A DNA stretch of 63,581 nucleotides, from the NCBI GenBank assembly GCA_903926465.1, contig CAIYJE010000109.1:1-63581 (forward strand), in the 5' to 3' direction. The position numbers and the translations under genes were made by a program. The stretch is from an uncultured Planctomycetales bacterium. Its GTDB lineage: Bacteria > Planctomycetota > Planctomycetia > Isosphaerales > Isosphaeraceae. Shown one piece after another: positions 1 through 7,906 of this stretch. How positions within the stretch are numbered: the stretch's first letter is position 1; each line of letters begins with the position of its first letter. A model generated the notes under the pieces. The model saw only the letters and a list, made by a program, of their open reading frames with translations. It ran no database searches and was not told the origin of the DNA.

Positions 1-1
1 C

Positions 2-757
2 AAGCTGGAGCCAGATGCGGCCGCTGCGTCTCAGGTGGACCTCAAGTTCCGGAACCTCACCGACGTGGATGTGAAGGTATATGCGGTCGATTTGATGCGC
101 TTATACCTGACCCGGCGCAACCTGGACGCCATTGCCGGGATTGACCTGGCCGGCATTCGGCCGCTGCTTGAGAAATCCATTCCGCTGGGCGGCGGCAAGC
201 CGTTTGCGGAAGGGGCCGAGGCGATTGACCTACCCCTGGAAAAAGAAGGGGCTTACCTGGTGATGGCACGCGGGGGGAACCTGTACACCTCTGGCATTGT
301 GCTGGTGAGCCCGCTGGAGCTGGAGGTTCTGGAAGAGGTCGACGCCGGCCGGGTGCGAGTTCGGGTGCGAGACGCGGTTACTGGGGCGTATGTCCCCAAA
401 GCGCAGGTGAAGGTGATTGGCTCAGACAACCCGAAGTTCATCTCGGGCGAGACCGACCTGCGCGGGGTGATGGTGGCCGAGGGAGTTCGCGGAACGGCAA
501 CGGTGGTGGCTCGCAAGGGAACGGCCCAGTACGCCTTTCACCGAGGCAAGACCTACCTGGGCCAGCAGGCGCAGCAGGTGCCGCAAAAACCGGGCGATGG
601 GCAAACGGCAGACAAGCCCCAGGAGAGCCCCCAATCTCTGGAGTTCAACATCCGACAACAGAACGACTTCAATCGAGAGGGACAACGCCGACGTCTGGAG
701 AGTCGCTACAACGCGGCACCAGGCGGCCAGGGGGTCCAGGTTGACCAGGCTCGATAA
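2..757 (+). CDS. C-terminal part of a large surface/alpha-2-macroglobulin-like protein (5' truncated by window)
   Basis: The frame is open from base 2 with no stop upstream, so the gene starts outside the window and only about 250 C-terminal residues are seen. An internal GTG at 35 is probably not the true start. The sequence has the feel of beta-sandwich extracellular modules: a stretch around DLPLEKEGAYLVMARGG followed by a carboxypeptidase-regulatory-like segment (VRVRDAVTGAYVPKAQVKV, then GETDLRGVMVAEG). This is the pattern seen in planctomycete alpha-2-macroglobulin/Cna-B-like proteins. The last 60 residues are Gln/Arg-rich and low complexity (QQNDFNREGQRRRLESRYN). The specific family is inference; a conserved secreted or surface protein is likely. 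It is followed by an imperfect palindrome and a 250-base gap before the histidine kinase. Confidence 0.6.
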   Translation, partial: KLEPDAAAASQVDLKFRNLTDVDVKVYAVDLMRLYLTRRNLDAIAGIDLAGIRPLLEKSIPLGGGKPFAEGAEAIDLPLEKEGAYLVMARGGNLYTSGIVLVSPLELEVLEEVDAGRVRVRVRDAVTGAYVPKAQVKVIGSDNPKFISGETDLRGVMVAEGVRGTATVVARKGTAQYAFHRGKTYLGQQAQQVPQKPGDGQTADKPQESPQSLEFNIRQQNDFNREGQRRRLESRYNAAPGGQGVQVDQAR

Positions 758-778
758 GAACCTGGCCCCAAGCTGCCA

Positions 779-820
779 AACTGGGACAGGCAGAGCGTTC
801 GCCCTGTGCCTGTCTCAGTT
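779..820. repeat. Imperfect 14-bp inverted repeat (REP-like, CTGGGACAGGCA family)
   Basis: The left arm at 779-792 and the right arm at 807-820 are complementary except for one position, with a 14-nt loop. A run of six A residues follows at 821-826. The arm sequence (AACTGRGACAGGCA) resembles the intergenic sequences at 11458-11472 and 29740-29754, which suggests a dispersed repeat family. It may also act as a transcript end for the preceding gene, although there is no T-tract on the plus strand. Confidence 0.6.
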
Positions 821-1007
821 AAAAAATCCGTGTAAACTTGAGGAGTGACCTTGCTGCAAGCGAGCCTGGGGCCGATTTCACCGGCTCTGGCCTTCGCTTT
901 GGAGCGAACCACCCGCGCGATTTGGCCGGCCGCAGGATATACTTCAGTGGACCGCATCAACTAACGGGCGACTTTGCTCAGCTTCTTCTTGAATTGGACC
1001 CCGTCAC

Positions 1008-2369
1008 GTGTTTGAACTCGCCAGCGAGGCGTCGGCCGATCGTCGCGCATGGCAACTTGCAACCGAATCGATTGTTGTGAAGATCCGCTGGTTCGGCATC
1101 ATCATGGGCTCTGTGCTCGTGGAGATGAGACAGGCGGATTTACACAGTCCTATGGCGTTACGCGCCATCCTGGCCCTGGGGGCACTATATGCAGCCCTGG
1201 ATACCTTTTTTCATCGTCGCGGGCAGGTGTTTCTGGTCAGTCAGCCCCTGTTCGTTTCCACGATGGAAGCCCTTTTCATCGGTCTGCTCTGTTACTTCGA
1301 TACAGGGCTAGATAGCCCGTTCCGCTGGTATTACTTTCTCTCCACCATCTGCTGCGCCATCCGCTATCGGCCCCTGATCGCCTGGCTCACCCTTTTACTT
1401 CATGGCCTGAGTTTACTGAGTCTGGCCGCGGTACTCTCGCCCAACCGCAGGGTGGGCGGCCTGACCAGCGTGACGTTGATTTTTGTGGTTCTGGCCTGGG
1501 CCACCTGGGCCGTGTCGGCACTCGCGAATTTACTCAAGGCTACCGGACGGCGGCTTGAAGTGGCGAACGCCGCCTTGGAGCAACACGGGGCCGAACTTGA
1601 GGAACGAATTTCCGAGCATCTCGCTGATTTAAGAGCCTCTCAGGCGCGCTTGATTCACCAGGAAAAAATGGCCGCGTTTGGCCTGCTTTCCGCGGGGATT
1701 GCGCACGAGGTGGGCAACCCGCTTGCCGCACTCAGCTCACTGGTGCAGATGCTCAGACGCCGCCAACCGGACCTGTATACCGACTCCAAGCTGGAACTGG
1801 CCGAACGGCAACTGGTCAGAATCCAGCGGATCATCCGGGAACTGGTAGATTTTTCAAGGCCGGCCTCGGAACTCAAAACCCGCTTCCGGCTGGGCGATTC
1901 CATTGATGACGCCCTTGGAATTGCCAAGTATTACCATCGGACCAAGGAACGCTCGATCCAGAGCCAGATTCCCGCGGACCTACCGCCCGTGGAGGCGCCT
2001 CGGGACCATGTCTCTCAGATCATCTTAAACCTGTTGCTGAATGCGATTGATGCCACCACCAAGCAGGGCGAGATTTTGCTTCAGGCGGCGTTTGACCACA
2101 GCGAAGGAAAACTCTTACTGGAAGTGCATGATGACGGCTGCGGGATACCTATTGCCGACCAGGCAAGAATCTTCAACCCGTACTTCACCACCAAAACCCG
2201 GGGCACCGGCCTTGGCCTGTTCATCAGCCGCCAGATGGTCGAGTCCATGAACGGCACTCTGTCGTTCCGGTCGGAACCGGGAGTCGGAACAACCTTTACA
2301 CTTCTATTGCCTGTGGCAACAGACGTGAAAGCCCATTCGGAATCCGAGTTCGTAGGGCCCGAAGCATGA
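1008..2369 (+). CDS. Membrane sensor histidine kinase, NtrB/ZraS-like
   Basis: This 453-residue protein has about five or six hydrophobic segments in residues 25-175. A short coiled coil (180-215) follows, then a HisKA dimerisation domain with the phospho-accepting His233 in GIAHEVGNPLAAL. The HATPase_c domain shows the N box (NLLLNAIDAT, 341-350), G1 (DDGCGIP, 375-381) and G2 (GTGLGL, 399-404). No PAS domain is evident, so the stimulus is probably sensed in the membrane or periplasm. The GTG start at 1008 is the only start that keeps all of the N-terminal region; a later start is possible. The stop overlaps the next gene by 4 nt (ATGA), so this kinase almost certainly phosphorylates the NtrC-type regulator encoded there. 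The target process is unknown. Confidence 0.92.
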   Translation: MFELASEASADRRAWQLATESIVVKIRWFGIIMGSVLVEMRQADLHSPMALRAILALGALYAALDTFFHRRGQVFLVSQPLFVSTMEALFIGLLCYFDTGLDSPFRWYYFLSTICCAIRYRPLIAWLTLLLHGLSLLSLAAVLSPNRRVGGLTSVTLIFVVLAWATWAVSALANLLKATGRRLEVANAALEQHGAELEERISEHLADLRASQARLIHQEKMAAFGLLSAGIAHEVGNPLAALSSLVQMLRRRQPDLYTDSKLELAERQLVRIQRIIRELVDFSRPASELKTRFRLGDSIDDALGIAKYYHRTKERSIQSQIPADLPPVEAPRDHVSQIILNLLLNAIDATTKQGEILLQAAFDHSEGKLLLEVHDDGCGIPIADQARIFNPYFTTKTRGTGLGLFISRQMVESMNGTLSFRSEPGVGTTFTLLLPVATDVKAHSESEFVGPEA

Positions 2370-3772
2370 CACGTATCAACCGACCAGCGACCGAGCCCAA
2401 AGACACGAGTACCACTCAGGGTCGTATTCTGATCGTCGATGACGAGGAAGTGATTTCCTCAACGCTTCAAGAGTTTCTGATGGGGGAAGGGTTTGAAGCC
2501 GCAACCGCCTCAAACGCCACCATGGCCCTGGAACTTCTGGAACGATTTGAACCAGAAATTGTGCTGTGCGACGTACAACTTCCCGGCCTGGACGGGCTCG
2601 ACCTCCTGGACCGTATCTTGCATACGCGGCCCGAGACGTTGGTGCTCATGATCACCGCATTCGCCACGGTTGAAAACGCCGTGGCCGCCTTCCGGCGCGG
2701 GGCTCAAGACTACCTGATGAAGCCGGTGCTCTTCGACGAGCTTCTGGCCAAGATCGAACGACTGATTGGGTTCCGCAGGCTGGTGCGTCAGAACCTGGCG
2801 CTACGCAGGCAACTGCATCTCGACCAGGCCGGCCTGGATGGGCTGATTGGCAACAGCCAGGTGATGCTCGATGTCAAGAACATGCTGCGTAAGGTGGGCC
2901 CAACCCGCAGCAATGTCCTGATCAGCGGCGAATCTGGTACCGGCAAGGAACTTGTGGCCCGCGCACTTCATACCCTGGGCGTTGAGCCAGACGAACCATT
3001 TCTGGCCGTGAACTGTGCGGCCATTCCCGTGGAATTACTGGAGAGCCAGCTCTTCGGGCATCTGAAGGGTTCCTTCACCGGTGCCGACCGAGACCAGGCC
3101 GGGCTCTTTGCGGCGGCGGGTCGGGGGACCGTGTTCCTGGACGAGATCGGCGAAATGCCGCACGTCACCCAGGCCAAGCTCTTGCGCGCAATTGAAAACA
3201 AGGAAATCTTGCCCGTGGGGGCAACCCGAAGCCGGCCGCTCAAGGCCCGAATTGTTGCCGCAACCAACAAGGATCTTCCGGTTGAGGTTGCTGCCGGCCG
3301 GTTCCGGGCCGACCTGTATTACCGCTTGAATGTGGTCAACCTGCGAATGCCACCCCTCCGTGACCGGGCCGAAGACATACCGATGTTGGTCAGCCATCTA
3401 CTGGCCCGGCACGCCCGTTCCCTCGGCAAACCGATCAGCGGGGTGGATAATGAAACCATGCGCAGACTTCAGGCCACCGTTTGGAAGGGGAACGTTCGTG
3501 AGCTGGACAATGCCTTGGAACGGGCCGTGATTCTGACCGACGGGCCACTTTTGACCCCAGACGACTTCCCAACCGACTGGCTCACCGAGACCGATCCCGG
3601 CGAGACCGGCGATGATCTCAGGGCATTCCTGGCGCATGCAGAACGAGCCCATATCCGCCGCGTTCTAGCTCGCTGTGGTGGCGACAAACGTGAGGCGGCT
3701 CGCCGCCTCTGCCTGGGACTTTCATCCCTCTACCGAAAACTTGAAGACTTTCAGGAATCGGATCGAGGCTGA
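2366..3772 (+). CDS. Sigma-54-dependent response regulator, NtrC family
   Basis: This 468-residue protein has three domains in the classic order. The receiver domain spans residues 20-135 (acidic pocket DDEE 25-28, phospho-acceptor Asp69, Lys119). The AAA+ sigma-54 interaction domain has Walker A GESGTGKE (188-195), the sigma-54 contact loop GSFTGA (235-240, the usual Ala being Ser) and Walker B VFLDEIGEM (from 257). The C-terminus is a Fis-type helix-turn-helix (KREAARRLCLGLSSLYRKL). It is translationally coupled to the upstream histidine kinase through ATGA. By family knowledge, phosphorylation triggers oligomerisation and ATP-driven activation of sigma-54 promoters. I saw no clear GG-N10-GC promoter next to it, so its regulon is not visible here. 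Confidence 0.95.
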   Translation: MTRINRPATEPKDTSTTQGRILIVDDEEVISSTLQEFLMGEGFEAATASNATMALELLERFEPEIVLCDVQLPGLDGLDLLDRILHTRPETLVLMITAFATVENAVAAFRRGAQDYLMKPVLFDELLAKIERLIGFRRLVRQNLALRRQLHLDQAGLDGLIGNSQVMLDVKNMLRKVGPTRSNVLISGESGTGKELVARALHTLGVEPDEPFLAVNCAAIPVELLESQLFGHLKGSFTGADRDQAGLFAAAGRGTVFLDEIGEMPHVTQAKLLRAIENKEILPVGATRSRPLKARIVAATNKDLPVEVAAGRFRADLYYRLNVVNLRMPPLRDRAEDIPMLVSHLLARHARSLGKPISGVDNETMRRLQATVWKGNVRELDNALERAVILTDGPLLTPDDFPTDWLTETDPGETGDDLRAFLAHAERAHIRRVLARCGGDKREAARRLCLGLSSLYRKLEDFQESDRG

Positions 3773-4014
3773 GCCGCCGCACTTGGCCAATTCTGCGTAT
3801 CACCCAGGGGAATCCGGGAGACGTACGCTCTTCGGATACATCAACACAGGTTGACCGGCAGAAATGAGCAAGAACAGGCACCGAGGGTGAATAATCGGAC
3901 CTCCAGCCGTGGTTGGCTTTGAATCCACGGCTTGACATTCAAGGGGTCTGTGAGAATGATAGATCTCTTGCTCAATCCTGGAGAGTTTGGAACTGATTGC
4001 GGCTGTCTTGATTT

Positions 4015-4512
4015 GTGACACGATCTCTGTCTACGCTCGATCTCGATGCGATGCGACGGGCGATTGATTTAGCAAGTCAGGCTGCGGCTCAGGGTGAAGT
4101 TCCGGTGGGGGCGGTGGTTGTTTATCAGGGTCAATTGATCGCACAAGCGTTCAATTTGCGAGAGACTCTGAATGATCCTACCGCACATGCCGAGCGGCTT
4201 GCCTTGACGCTGGCAGGCCAATCTCTGGGACGCTGGCGGCTTGACGGCTGTGATCTTTATGTGACCTTGGAACCCTGCGTCATGTGCGCTGGGGCCATTG
4301 TTCAGGCCCGGGTTTCTCGGGTGATCTACGGTGCAGTTGACCGTAAGGCAGGAGCTTGTCAGAGTCTTTACCGGATTGCTTCGGATCCGAGGCTGAACCA
4401 CCGAGCTGAACTGATTGGTGGCGTACTGGCCGACGAGTGCTCTGATTTGCTGACACGCTTTTTTGAAGATCGTCGCGACCCAGCGACACGCCCCACACGG
4501 AGGGGTGCCTGA
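4015..4512 (+). CDS. tadA: tRNA adenosine(34) deaminase TadA
   Basis: This 165-residue cytidine/deoxycytidylate deaminase-fold enzyme converts A34 to inosine in tRNA-Arg(ACG), which is needed to read CGN codons. The zinc site and catalytic Glu are in HAE (residues 58-60) and PCVMC (87-91). The N-terminus (AMRRAIDLASQAAAQGEVPVGAVVV region) matches TadA spacing. The start is the GTG at 4015; the in-frame ATG at 4051 would cut the first helix. The 3' end runs into a tRNA-Ser gene: the last four codons and the stop (4499-4512) are also the acceptor stem and start of the D-arm region of that tRNA. A direct functional partnership between TadA and tRNA-Ser(CGA) is not expected, because TadA does not edit a C34 anticodon. 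Confidence 0.95.
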   Translation: MTRSLSTLDLDAMRRAIDLASQAAAQGEVPVGAVVVYQGQLIAQAFNLRETLNDPTAHAERLALTLAGQSLGRWRLDGCDLYVTLEPCVMCAGAIVQARVSRVIYGAVDRKAGACQSLYRIASDPRLNHRAELIGGVLADECSDLLTRFFEDRRDPATRPTRRGA

Positions 4513-4586
4513 GTGGCCGAAAGGGCCGGTCTCGAAAACCGGTGAACCGGTCTCCGGTTCCGTGGGTTCGAATCCCACCTCCTCCG
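4499..4586 (+). tRNA. tRNA-Ser (anticodon CGA)
   Basis: This is an 88-nt class II tRNA. The acceptor stem 4499-4505 pairs with 4579-4585, with one G-U pair. The anticodon stem CCGGT (4526-4530) pairs with ACCGG (4538-4542) around loop CTCGAAA, giving anticodon CGA at 4533-4535. The long variable arm is a 7-bp stem (4544-4550 with 4554-4560) with loop TCT, typical of tRNA-Ser. The T arm is GTGGG (4562-4566), loop TTCGAAT, CCCAC (4574-4578). The discriminator base is G4586, and CCA is not encoded. It decodes UCG. The first 14 nt overlap the end of tadA. Confidence 0.97.
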
Positions 4587-4598
4587 CTGACTGATCGC

Positions 4599-4629
4599 AA
4601 ACAACCCCCTGCTATACAGGGGGTTGTTT
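4599..4629 (+). terminator. Rho-independent terminator after tRNA-Ser
   Basis: A perfect 13-bp stem (4599-4611 with 4617-4629) closes a 5-nt loop. The 3' arm ends in TTGTTT and is followed by CGTTT. It lies 12 nt after the tRNA and would end the tadA/tRNA transcript. Confidence 0.9.
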
Positions 4630-4674
4630 CGTTTCCATCTAATCCGTTCGGCATTCCCTAGCTGACGCTCTATG

Positions 4675-4736
4675 GAACTTGCGGGTCGTGGGATTTTGCT
4701 GGGTAATCAGCCTGAAATCTGAGTCCGACACGTGAG
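4675..4736 (-). repeat. 62-bp dispersed repeat, inverted copy 1
   Basis: The reverse complement of this segment aligns without gaps to 5041-5102, with 47 of 62 positions identical by eye. The conserved blocks are CTCACG, GTCGG, CCCAGCAAA and CCCACGA. Confidence 0.75.
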
Positions 4737-4841
4737 CGTGGGCTCTGAAAGAGGCTAGACACACATGCAATCCTGGACCAGTACCTGGAACCGAGTGCCT
4801 GGTAGAAGCCGAGCTCACGTGAGGCGCGGACGCAGAAACCG

Positions 4842-4864
4842 CTTCTCCCGCACTGCGGGAGAAG
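4842..4864. repeat. GC-rich hairpin, REP-like
   Basis: A 10-bp stem CTTCTCCCGC/GCGGGAGAAG closes a 3-nt loop. It is followed directly by GGTGGCC-GAAA-GCCGG and ATGAGGG. This layout (CTCTCCC hairpin, GGTGGCC...GCC hairpin, GATGAGGG tail) is a recurrent intergenic palindrome in many high-GC genomes. Confidence 0.75.
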
Positions 4865-5001
4865 GTGGCCGAAAGCCGGATGAGGGCGACCGGGCCGGGA
4901 TGATGAGCACCGATCACGAGCGTAACAACGCACGCGTTCTCCACCCCGGTATGCCGACCAAACGTTCGGCAAGGGCGCATATTTGGAGAAGAGATCCACT
5001 C

Positions 5002-5142
5002 GCTCACGCTTCGAGCTCGTATCAGATGAAGAATCCCTCACTCACGCGTCGGGCTCATATAGCGGGCCTCTTGCCCAGCAAACCCCCACGAAGCGCAACT
5101 TCAAGCTCACACTCTGGGCTCGTATCAGAAATAGAATCCCTC
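5002..5142 (+). repeat. Two 38-bp direct repeats
   Basis: Segments 5002-5039 and 5105-5142 match at 31 or more of 38 positions, sharing GGGCTCGTATCAG-like and AGAATCCCTC blocks. Copy 2 of the 62-bp element lies between them and shares the same first block. Confidence 0.7.
5041..5102 (+). repeat. 62-bp dispersed repeat, copy 2
   Basis: This is the partner of 4675-4736 in opposite orientation. Its first 20 bases (CTCACGCGTCGGGCTCATAT) also resemble the starts of the copies at 5002 and 5105, so the whole cluster belongs to one repeat family. Confidence 0.75.
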
Positions 5143-5250
5143 GCTGTTATATTCCACTGTCCAGTCTTCTAGCTTATAGCGGTTCACGATTGGCTTGCAC
5201 ACGAAAGGATTTGCTTAGTGTCACGCCTCAGTGTCTTGATCTTCGTTCGA

Positions 5251-5327
5251 TGTAGGACAGCCGCCCTCGGCTGTCATCTTCGTAACGGCCCAAGAATCCA
5301 GAGACAGCCGAGGGCGGCTGTCCTACA
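5251..5327. repeat. REPIN-like pair: perfect 25-bp inverted repeat with nested hairpins
   Basis: The arms 5251-5275 and 5303-5327 are perfectly complementary and are separated by 27 nt. Each arm is itself a small hairpin (ACAGCCG-CCCT-CGGCTGT). Two REP-type hairpins in inverted orientation is the architecture of REPIN/BIME elements. No RAYT (REP-associated tyrosine transposase) gene is present in the window. Confidence 0.85.
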
Positions 5328-5610
5328 CTCGGAAAAGGAACACCAGGAAAGTCGCTCACTCTGTGTGCAACACAAATATTAACCGCTATAAATAAAGATT
5401 AGAGAGTGGAGCCCAGAACCCTTTGAAGATGAGACCGTTCCTCGCTGGGATCTTTTGAATCCGTGCGTTAGTTGGGTCCTCTTCAAAGTGGCCTCACCTT
5501 AGTTCGAATAGAAACTTGGGGATACACCCCGCATTGATCAGCTGGAAAAGGTGGCGCCGCGGTTCTTTCACCCTCAGCCTCTCTTACGCCTCTCAAGGGA
5601 TCTTCTCTCC

Positions 5611-5754
5611 ATGCCCGAAATCATCATCGGTGTCGACCTCAGTAAAGACTTCCTCGACACCGCAGTCGCGAATACAAACCGACCAGCAGCTCGCTTTGCA
5701 AATAACCCCGAGGGGATCGCCAAGCTCGTCGCCTGGGCTAACGCGTTGGGCTGA
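5611..5754 (+). pseudogene. IS110-family transposase remnant (N-terminal 47 residues)
   Basis: The frame begins MPEIIIGVDLSKDFLDTAVA and continues with a RFANNPEGIAKLVAWA segment. This is the start of the IS110/IS1111 DEDD transposase (RuvC-like domain, first catalytic Asp in GVDLSKD). It stops after about 47 residues at 5754, and nothing resembling the remaining roughly 300 residues follows before the FkbM gene. It is a truncated relic and not functional. It supports past mobile-element activity beside the tRNA gene and the repeat patch. Confidence 0.8.
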
Positions 5755-5800
5755 GTGGAAAGAGAAGAGATTCATCCCGCGGTTACTTCGAACCTGATTG

Positions 5801-6628
5801 TCAATGATCTCGGGCGGTCAGGAACCGATCCGCCACGGGTGATAGAGATTGGCGATACTGGTTGCGCCAGTCTGAGGAATGACGGCGATCGTATTCCGCG
5901 TACAGATGAGCACATAAGTCATAACTGCCGTAACAATAATGACAAATCTTCGCGAGCTTGACCAATTCTTGGTCCTTCAGCGCCTGCGGTGTTGTCAGAT
6001 TTCTGACATAAATGGCATCCGCAAAAACGAATTGACTGACCCCCCTGAACGGACTGGCGGTCATCTGAAACGGTGTGAAGCAGCGCCCGGCAATCTCGGC
6101 CAGGCGATGCAATTCAAAGCCATGTCCACGCAGGAATTGATCGATCTCGGAAAACAGCGGTTGAGACTTGTAAAGTTTGACGAACTCAACCTCTACCTCA
6201 ACTACCAAGGCCTGGCCCACATAGTTCATCGCATGCTCAAGAATCAGTAACTCGGCCCCCTGCGTATCAATCTTCACAAGATCCGGTACGGGTAAATCAG
6301 GAATATCGTTCAACCGGGTCGTTGATACGGTTTTCCGATCCATTACCGTGAAGTTTCCGCCCGGGCTTCCACAATGAATCCCAGTAAACAGGTTGATCAC
6401 TTCCGGATCCGGCTCAAGCAAAGACGAACACCCAAAATACCTGGTAGAATGAAAGACGTGCTCCTGCCCATCGCCCAGGTAATACGGCAACTGTCCGGTC
6501 TTGGGATTCTCAGGTTCGAACTCAACCATTTTCACGAGTTCGTGGTGCGCCAGGTCGTTCCATCGCGGTGCGCCTTCGGTTTGTGCCCCAATGTCGTAAA
6601 TGCAGATGGGGTCGGCTTCTGTCGGCAT
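5801..6628 (-). CDS. FkbM-family SAM-dependent methyltransferase
   Basis: This 275-residue protein starts with a Rossmann motif-I variant (IYDIGAQTE, residues 9-17) and an acidic motif II (MVEFEPENP). It carries the FkbM hallmark DLVKIDTQGAELLIL in the middle. The family methylates hydroxyl groups, often on sugars of surface glycans or on natural products; the substrate here is unknown. The ATG at 6628 fits, with motif I immediately downstream. It follows the secreted protein gene at 6779-7906 on the same strand, but a terminator-like hairpin lies between, so it is probably expressed separately. Its 3' end lies only about 50 bases from an IS110 relic, which suggests an accessory gene. Confidence 0.88.
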   Translation of the reverse strand: MPTEADPICIYDIGAQTEGAPRWNDLAHHELVKMVEFEPENPKTGQLPYYLGDGQEHVFHSTRYFGCSSLLEPDPEVINLFTGIHCGSPGGNFTVMDRKTVSTTRLNDIPDLPVPDLVKIDTQGAELLILEHAMNYVGQALVVEVEVEFVKLYKSQPLFSEIDQFLRGHGFELHRLAEIAGRCFTPFQMTASPFRGVSQFVFADAIYVRNLTTPQALKDQELVKLAKICHYCYGSYDLCAHLYAEYDRRHSSDWRNQYRQSLSPVADRFLTARDH

Positions 6629-6701
6629 TCCTGATTCCTCATCAAAACCATGAGCAGGGGCAATAATGGAGCGCCGCCCATTTGCTGCCTGGGTGCAGCA
6701 A

Positions 6702-6747
6702 AAACAAACCGAAGACCGAAACCGTGAAAAACGGCCTCGATCTTCGG
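6702..6747 (-). terminator. Rho-independent terminator of the 6779-7906 gene
   Basis: Read on the minus strand, CCGAAGA (6741-6747) pairs with TCTTCGG (6709-6715). An inner CCGT/ACGG stem lies inside, and a T-rich tail (TTTGTTTTT) follows. Confidence 0.75.
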
Positions 6748-6778
6748 CATATGAAAAGATTGGGGTACCGCTAAGGCT

Positions 6779-7906
6779 TTACTTCTCCGATGGAACCGAG
6801 GCCTTGGGGGTTGCCTGGGCAGGAGCCGCGCCTGGTGAAGGAGCAGGCGCACCGTCTGGCCGGGGTGCATTCAGCGGATCAATCTGGTCATTTTGACCGC
6901 CATCCCCCTGGCTCCGACGCCTGGCCGAGAGTTCGGAAATCTGGGCATCAATCGCAACCGAAACCCGGTCGGTGAGATCATCAATGCGAGCATTCTCGGG
7001 TACCCGGAACTGGAATTCGTCGGGCGAGACCTCGCGGTCGATCAGGTTGTACGTCAGGGTCAGCCGCGAGGGACGTTCTCGAACCGCGGTCGGCTTCTTG
7101 GCGATCGGACGACCGGTGGGGTCAAGGATGGGCTCTTCCTTCAACACGGAAGGGACCTTGCCTTCCATCACCAGCTTGTAAGGCCAGCCGTTATCACGAC
7201 CCACCCAAAGCGCAACCTGGCTAGGCACATAGGGAGGCAGGAATCCAATCCGCGCCGCCCCCTGGGCATTCGGGCCGCCTGCCGGCAGCCCCAAAGATTC
7301 CCGATCCTTCCATTGACCCCGAAGGATATAGACCGGCCGACCTTCGTAATCATCTTCCTTCATGCCCAGGTCAAACTCGGCGGCTTTCCTGAGTCCCTGA
7401 AGCAAAGCCTCAGGACCACTGAAGCCAAACTGCGTGAGCACCGCCTCTTTAAAATCTGCATCGGCATCTGGATTTTCCAGCGCCTTCAGAAGCGGGGCCA
7501 GCCGTATCGACGAGATCCGCTGCTCATCGTAGGCAATCGACAGGTTATAGATGGTGGTTCCATCACAGATTTGCTGGGTGGTTGCCTGGGCATCCGCCAG
7601 CCCTTCTACGGTCAGTCGAAGCAGCACCCGGTAATCTGTCGCTTTAAGGTACTGCCCCACAACACGGAACTTCTCGTTCAACATGTCGGCCTGCAGACTG
7701 ATGTCGGCAACGGCAGTTGGCCGATCTCTCAATTTGGTGATGGCGGCCTGAAGCACCTGATCCGCGGCTGCGGCCCCTGGCAGTTCCGTTGAAGTGGCCG
7801 GGGTTCCGGTCAGCGATGTAGGTCGGCCGGCGGGTTCCTGGGCCATCAGCCAAAGAGGAACTCCGAGTATAGCCAGGGTCGACAGAATGAATCGTTTGTT
7901 CGGCAT
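6779..7906 (-). CDS. Secreted LolA-like-fold protein, function unknown
   Basis: The chosen ATG at 7906 gives 375 residues beginning MPNKRFILSTLAILGVPLWLMAQEP, a clear Sec signal peptide; the longer open frame upstream would bury it. The body has the alternating pattern of LolA/LppX-like lipoprotein-carrier folds: an ISLQADMLNEKFRVVGQYLKA strand pair, YRVLLRLTVEGL, CDGTTIYNL and EGRPVYILRGQWKD. This pattern is common in planctomycete secreted proteins. The C-terminal 60 residues are Pro/Ala/Gln-rich, probably a disordered tail. It is divergently transcribed from the secreted-protein gene at 8215, with a 308-base gap holding a nested hairpin. The fold assignment is inference from pattern only. 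Confidence 0.7.
   Translation of the reverse strand: MPNKRFILSTLAILGVPLWLMAQEPAGRPTSLTGTPATSTELPGAAAADQVLQAAITKLRDRPTAVADISLQADMLNEKFRVVGQYLKATDYRVLLRLTVEGLADAQATTQQICDGTTIYNLSIAYDEQRISSIRLAPLLKALENPDADADFKEAVLTQFGFSGPEALLQGLRKAAEFDLGMKEDDYEGRPVYILRGQWKDRESLGLPAGGPNAQGAARIGFLPPYVPSQVALWVGRDNGWPYKLVMEGKVPSVLKEEPILDPTGRPIAKKPTAVRERPSRLTLTYNLIDREVSPDEFQFRVPENARIDDLTDRVSVAIDAQISELSARRRSQGDGGQNDQIDPLNAPRPDGAPAPSPGAAPAQATPKASVPSEK

Larger units (their letters stand above)
4630..5610. other. Gene-free repeat-rich stretch
   Basis: No reading frame here looks like a protein: the open frames have no family resemblance and carry repeat-derived sequence. The stretch contains a 62-bp element present in inverted orientation (4675-4736 and 5041-5102), a short GC-rich hairpin (4842-4864), two 38-bp direct copies (5002-5039 and 5105-5142) and a 25-bp perfect inverted repeat (5251-5327). 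It ends at an IS110-type transposase remnant, so it is best read as a decayed integration or repeat-accumulation site between tRNA-Ser and the FkbM gene. Confidence 0.7.

Noticed and set aside
2366-3772. Sigma-54 promoter next to the NtrC-type regulator
   Set aside because: I looked for GG-N10-GC upstream of the neighbouring genes and found no convincing match.
5001-5145. CRISPR-like spacing of repeats at 5002, 5041 and 5105
   Set aside because: The copies are degenerate, unequally spaced and partly inverted, and no cas genes are present.
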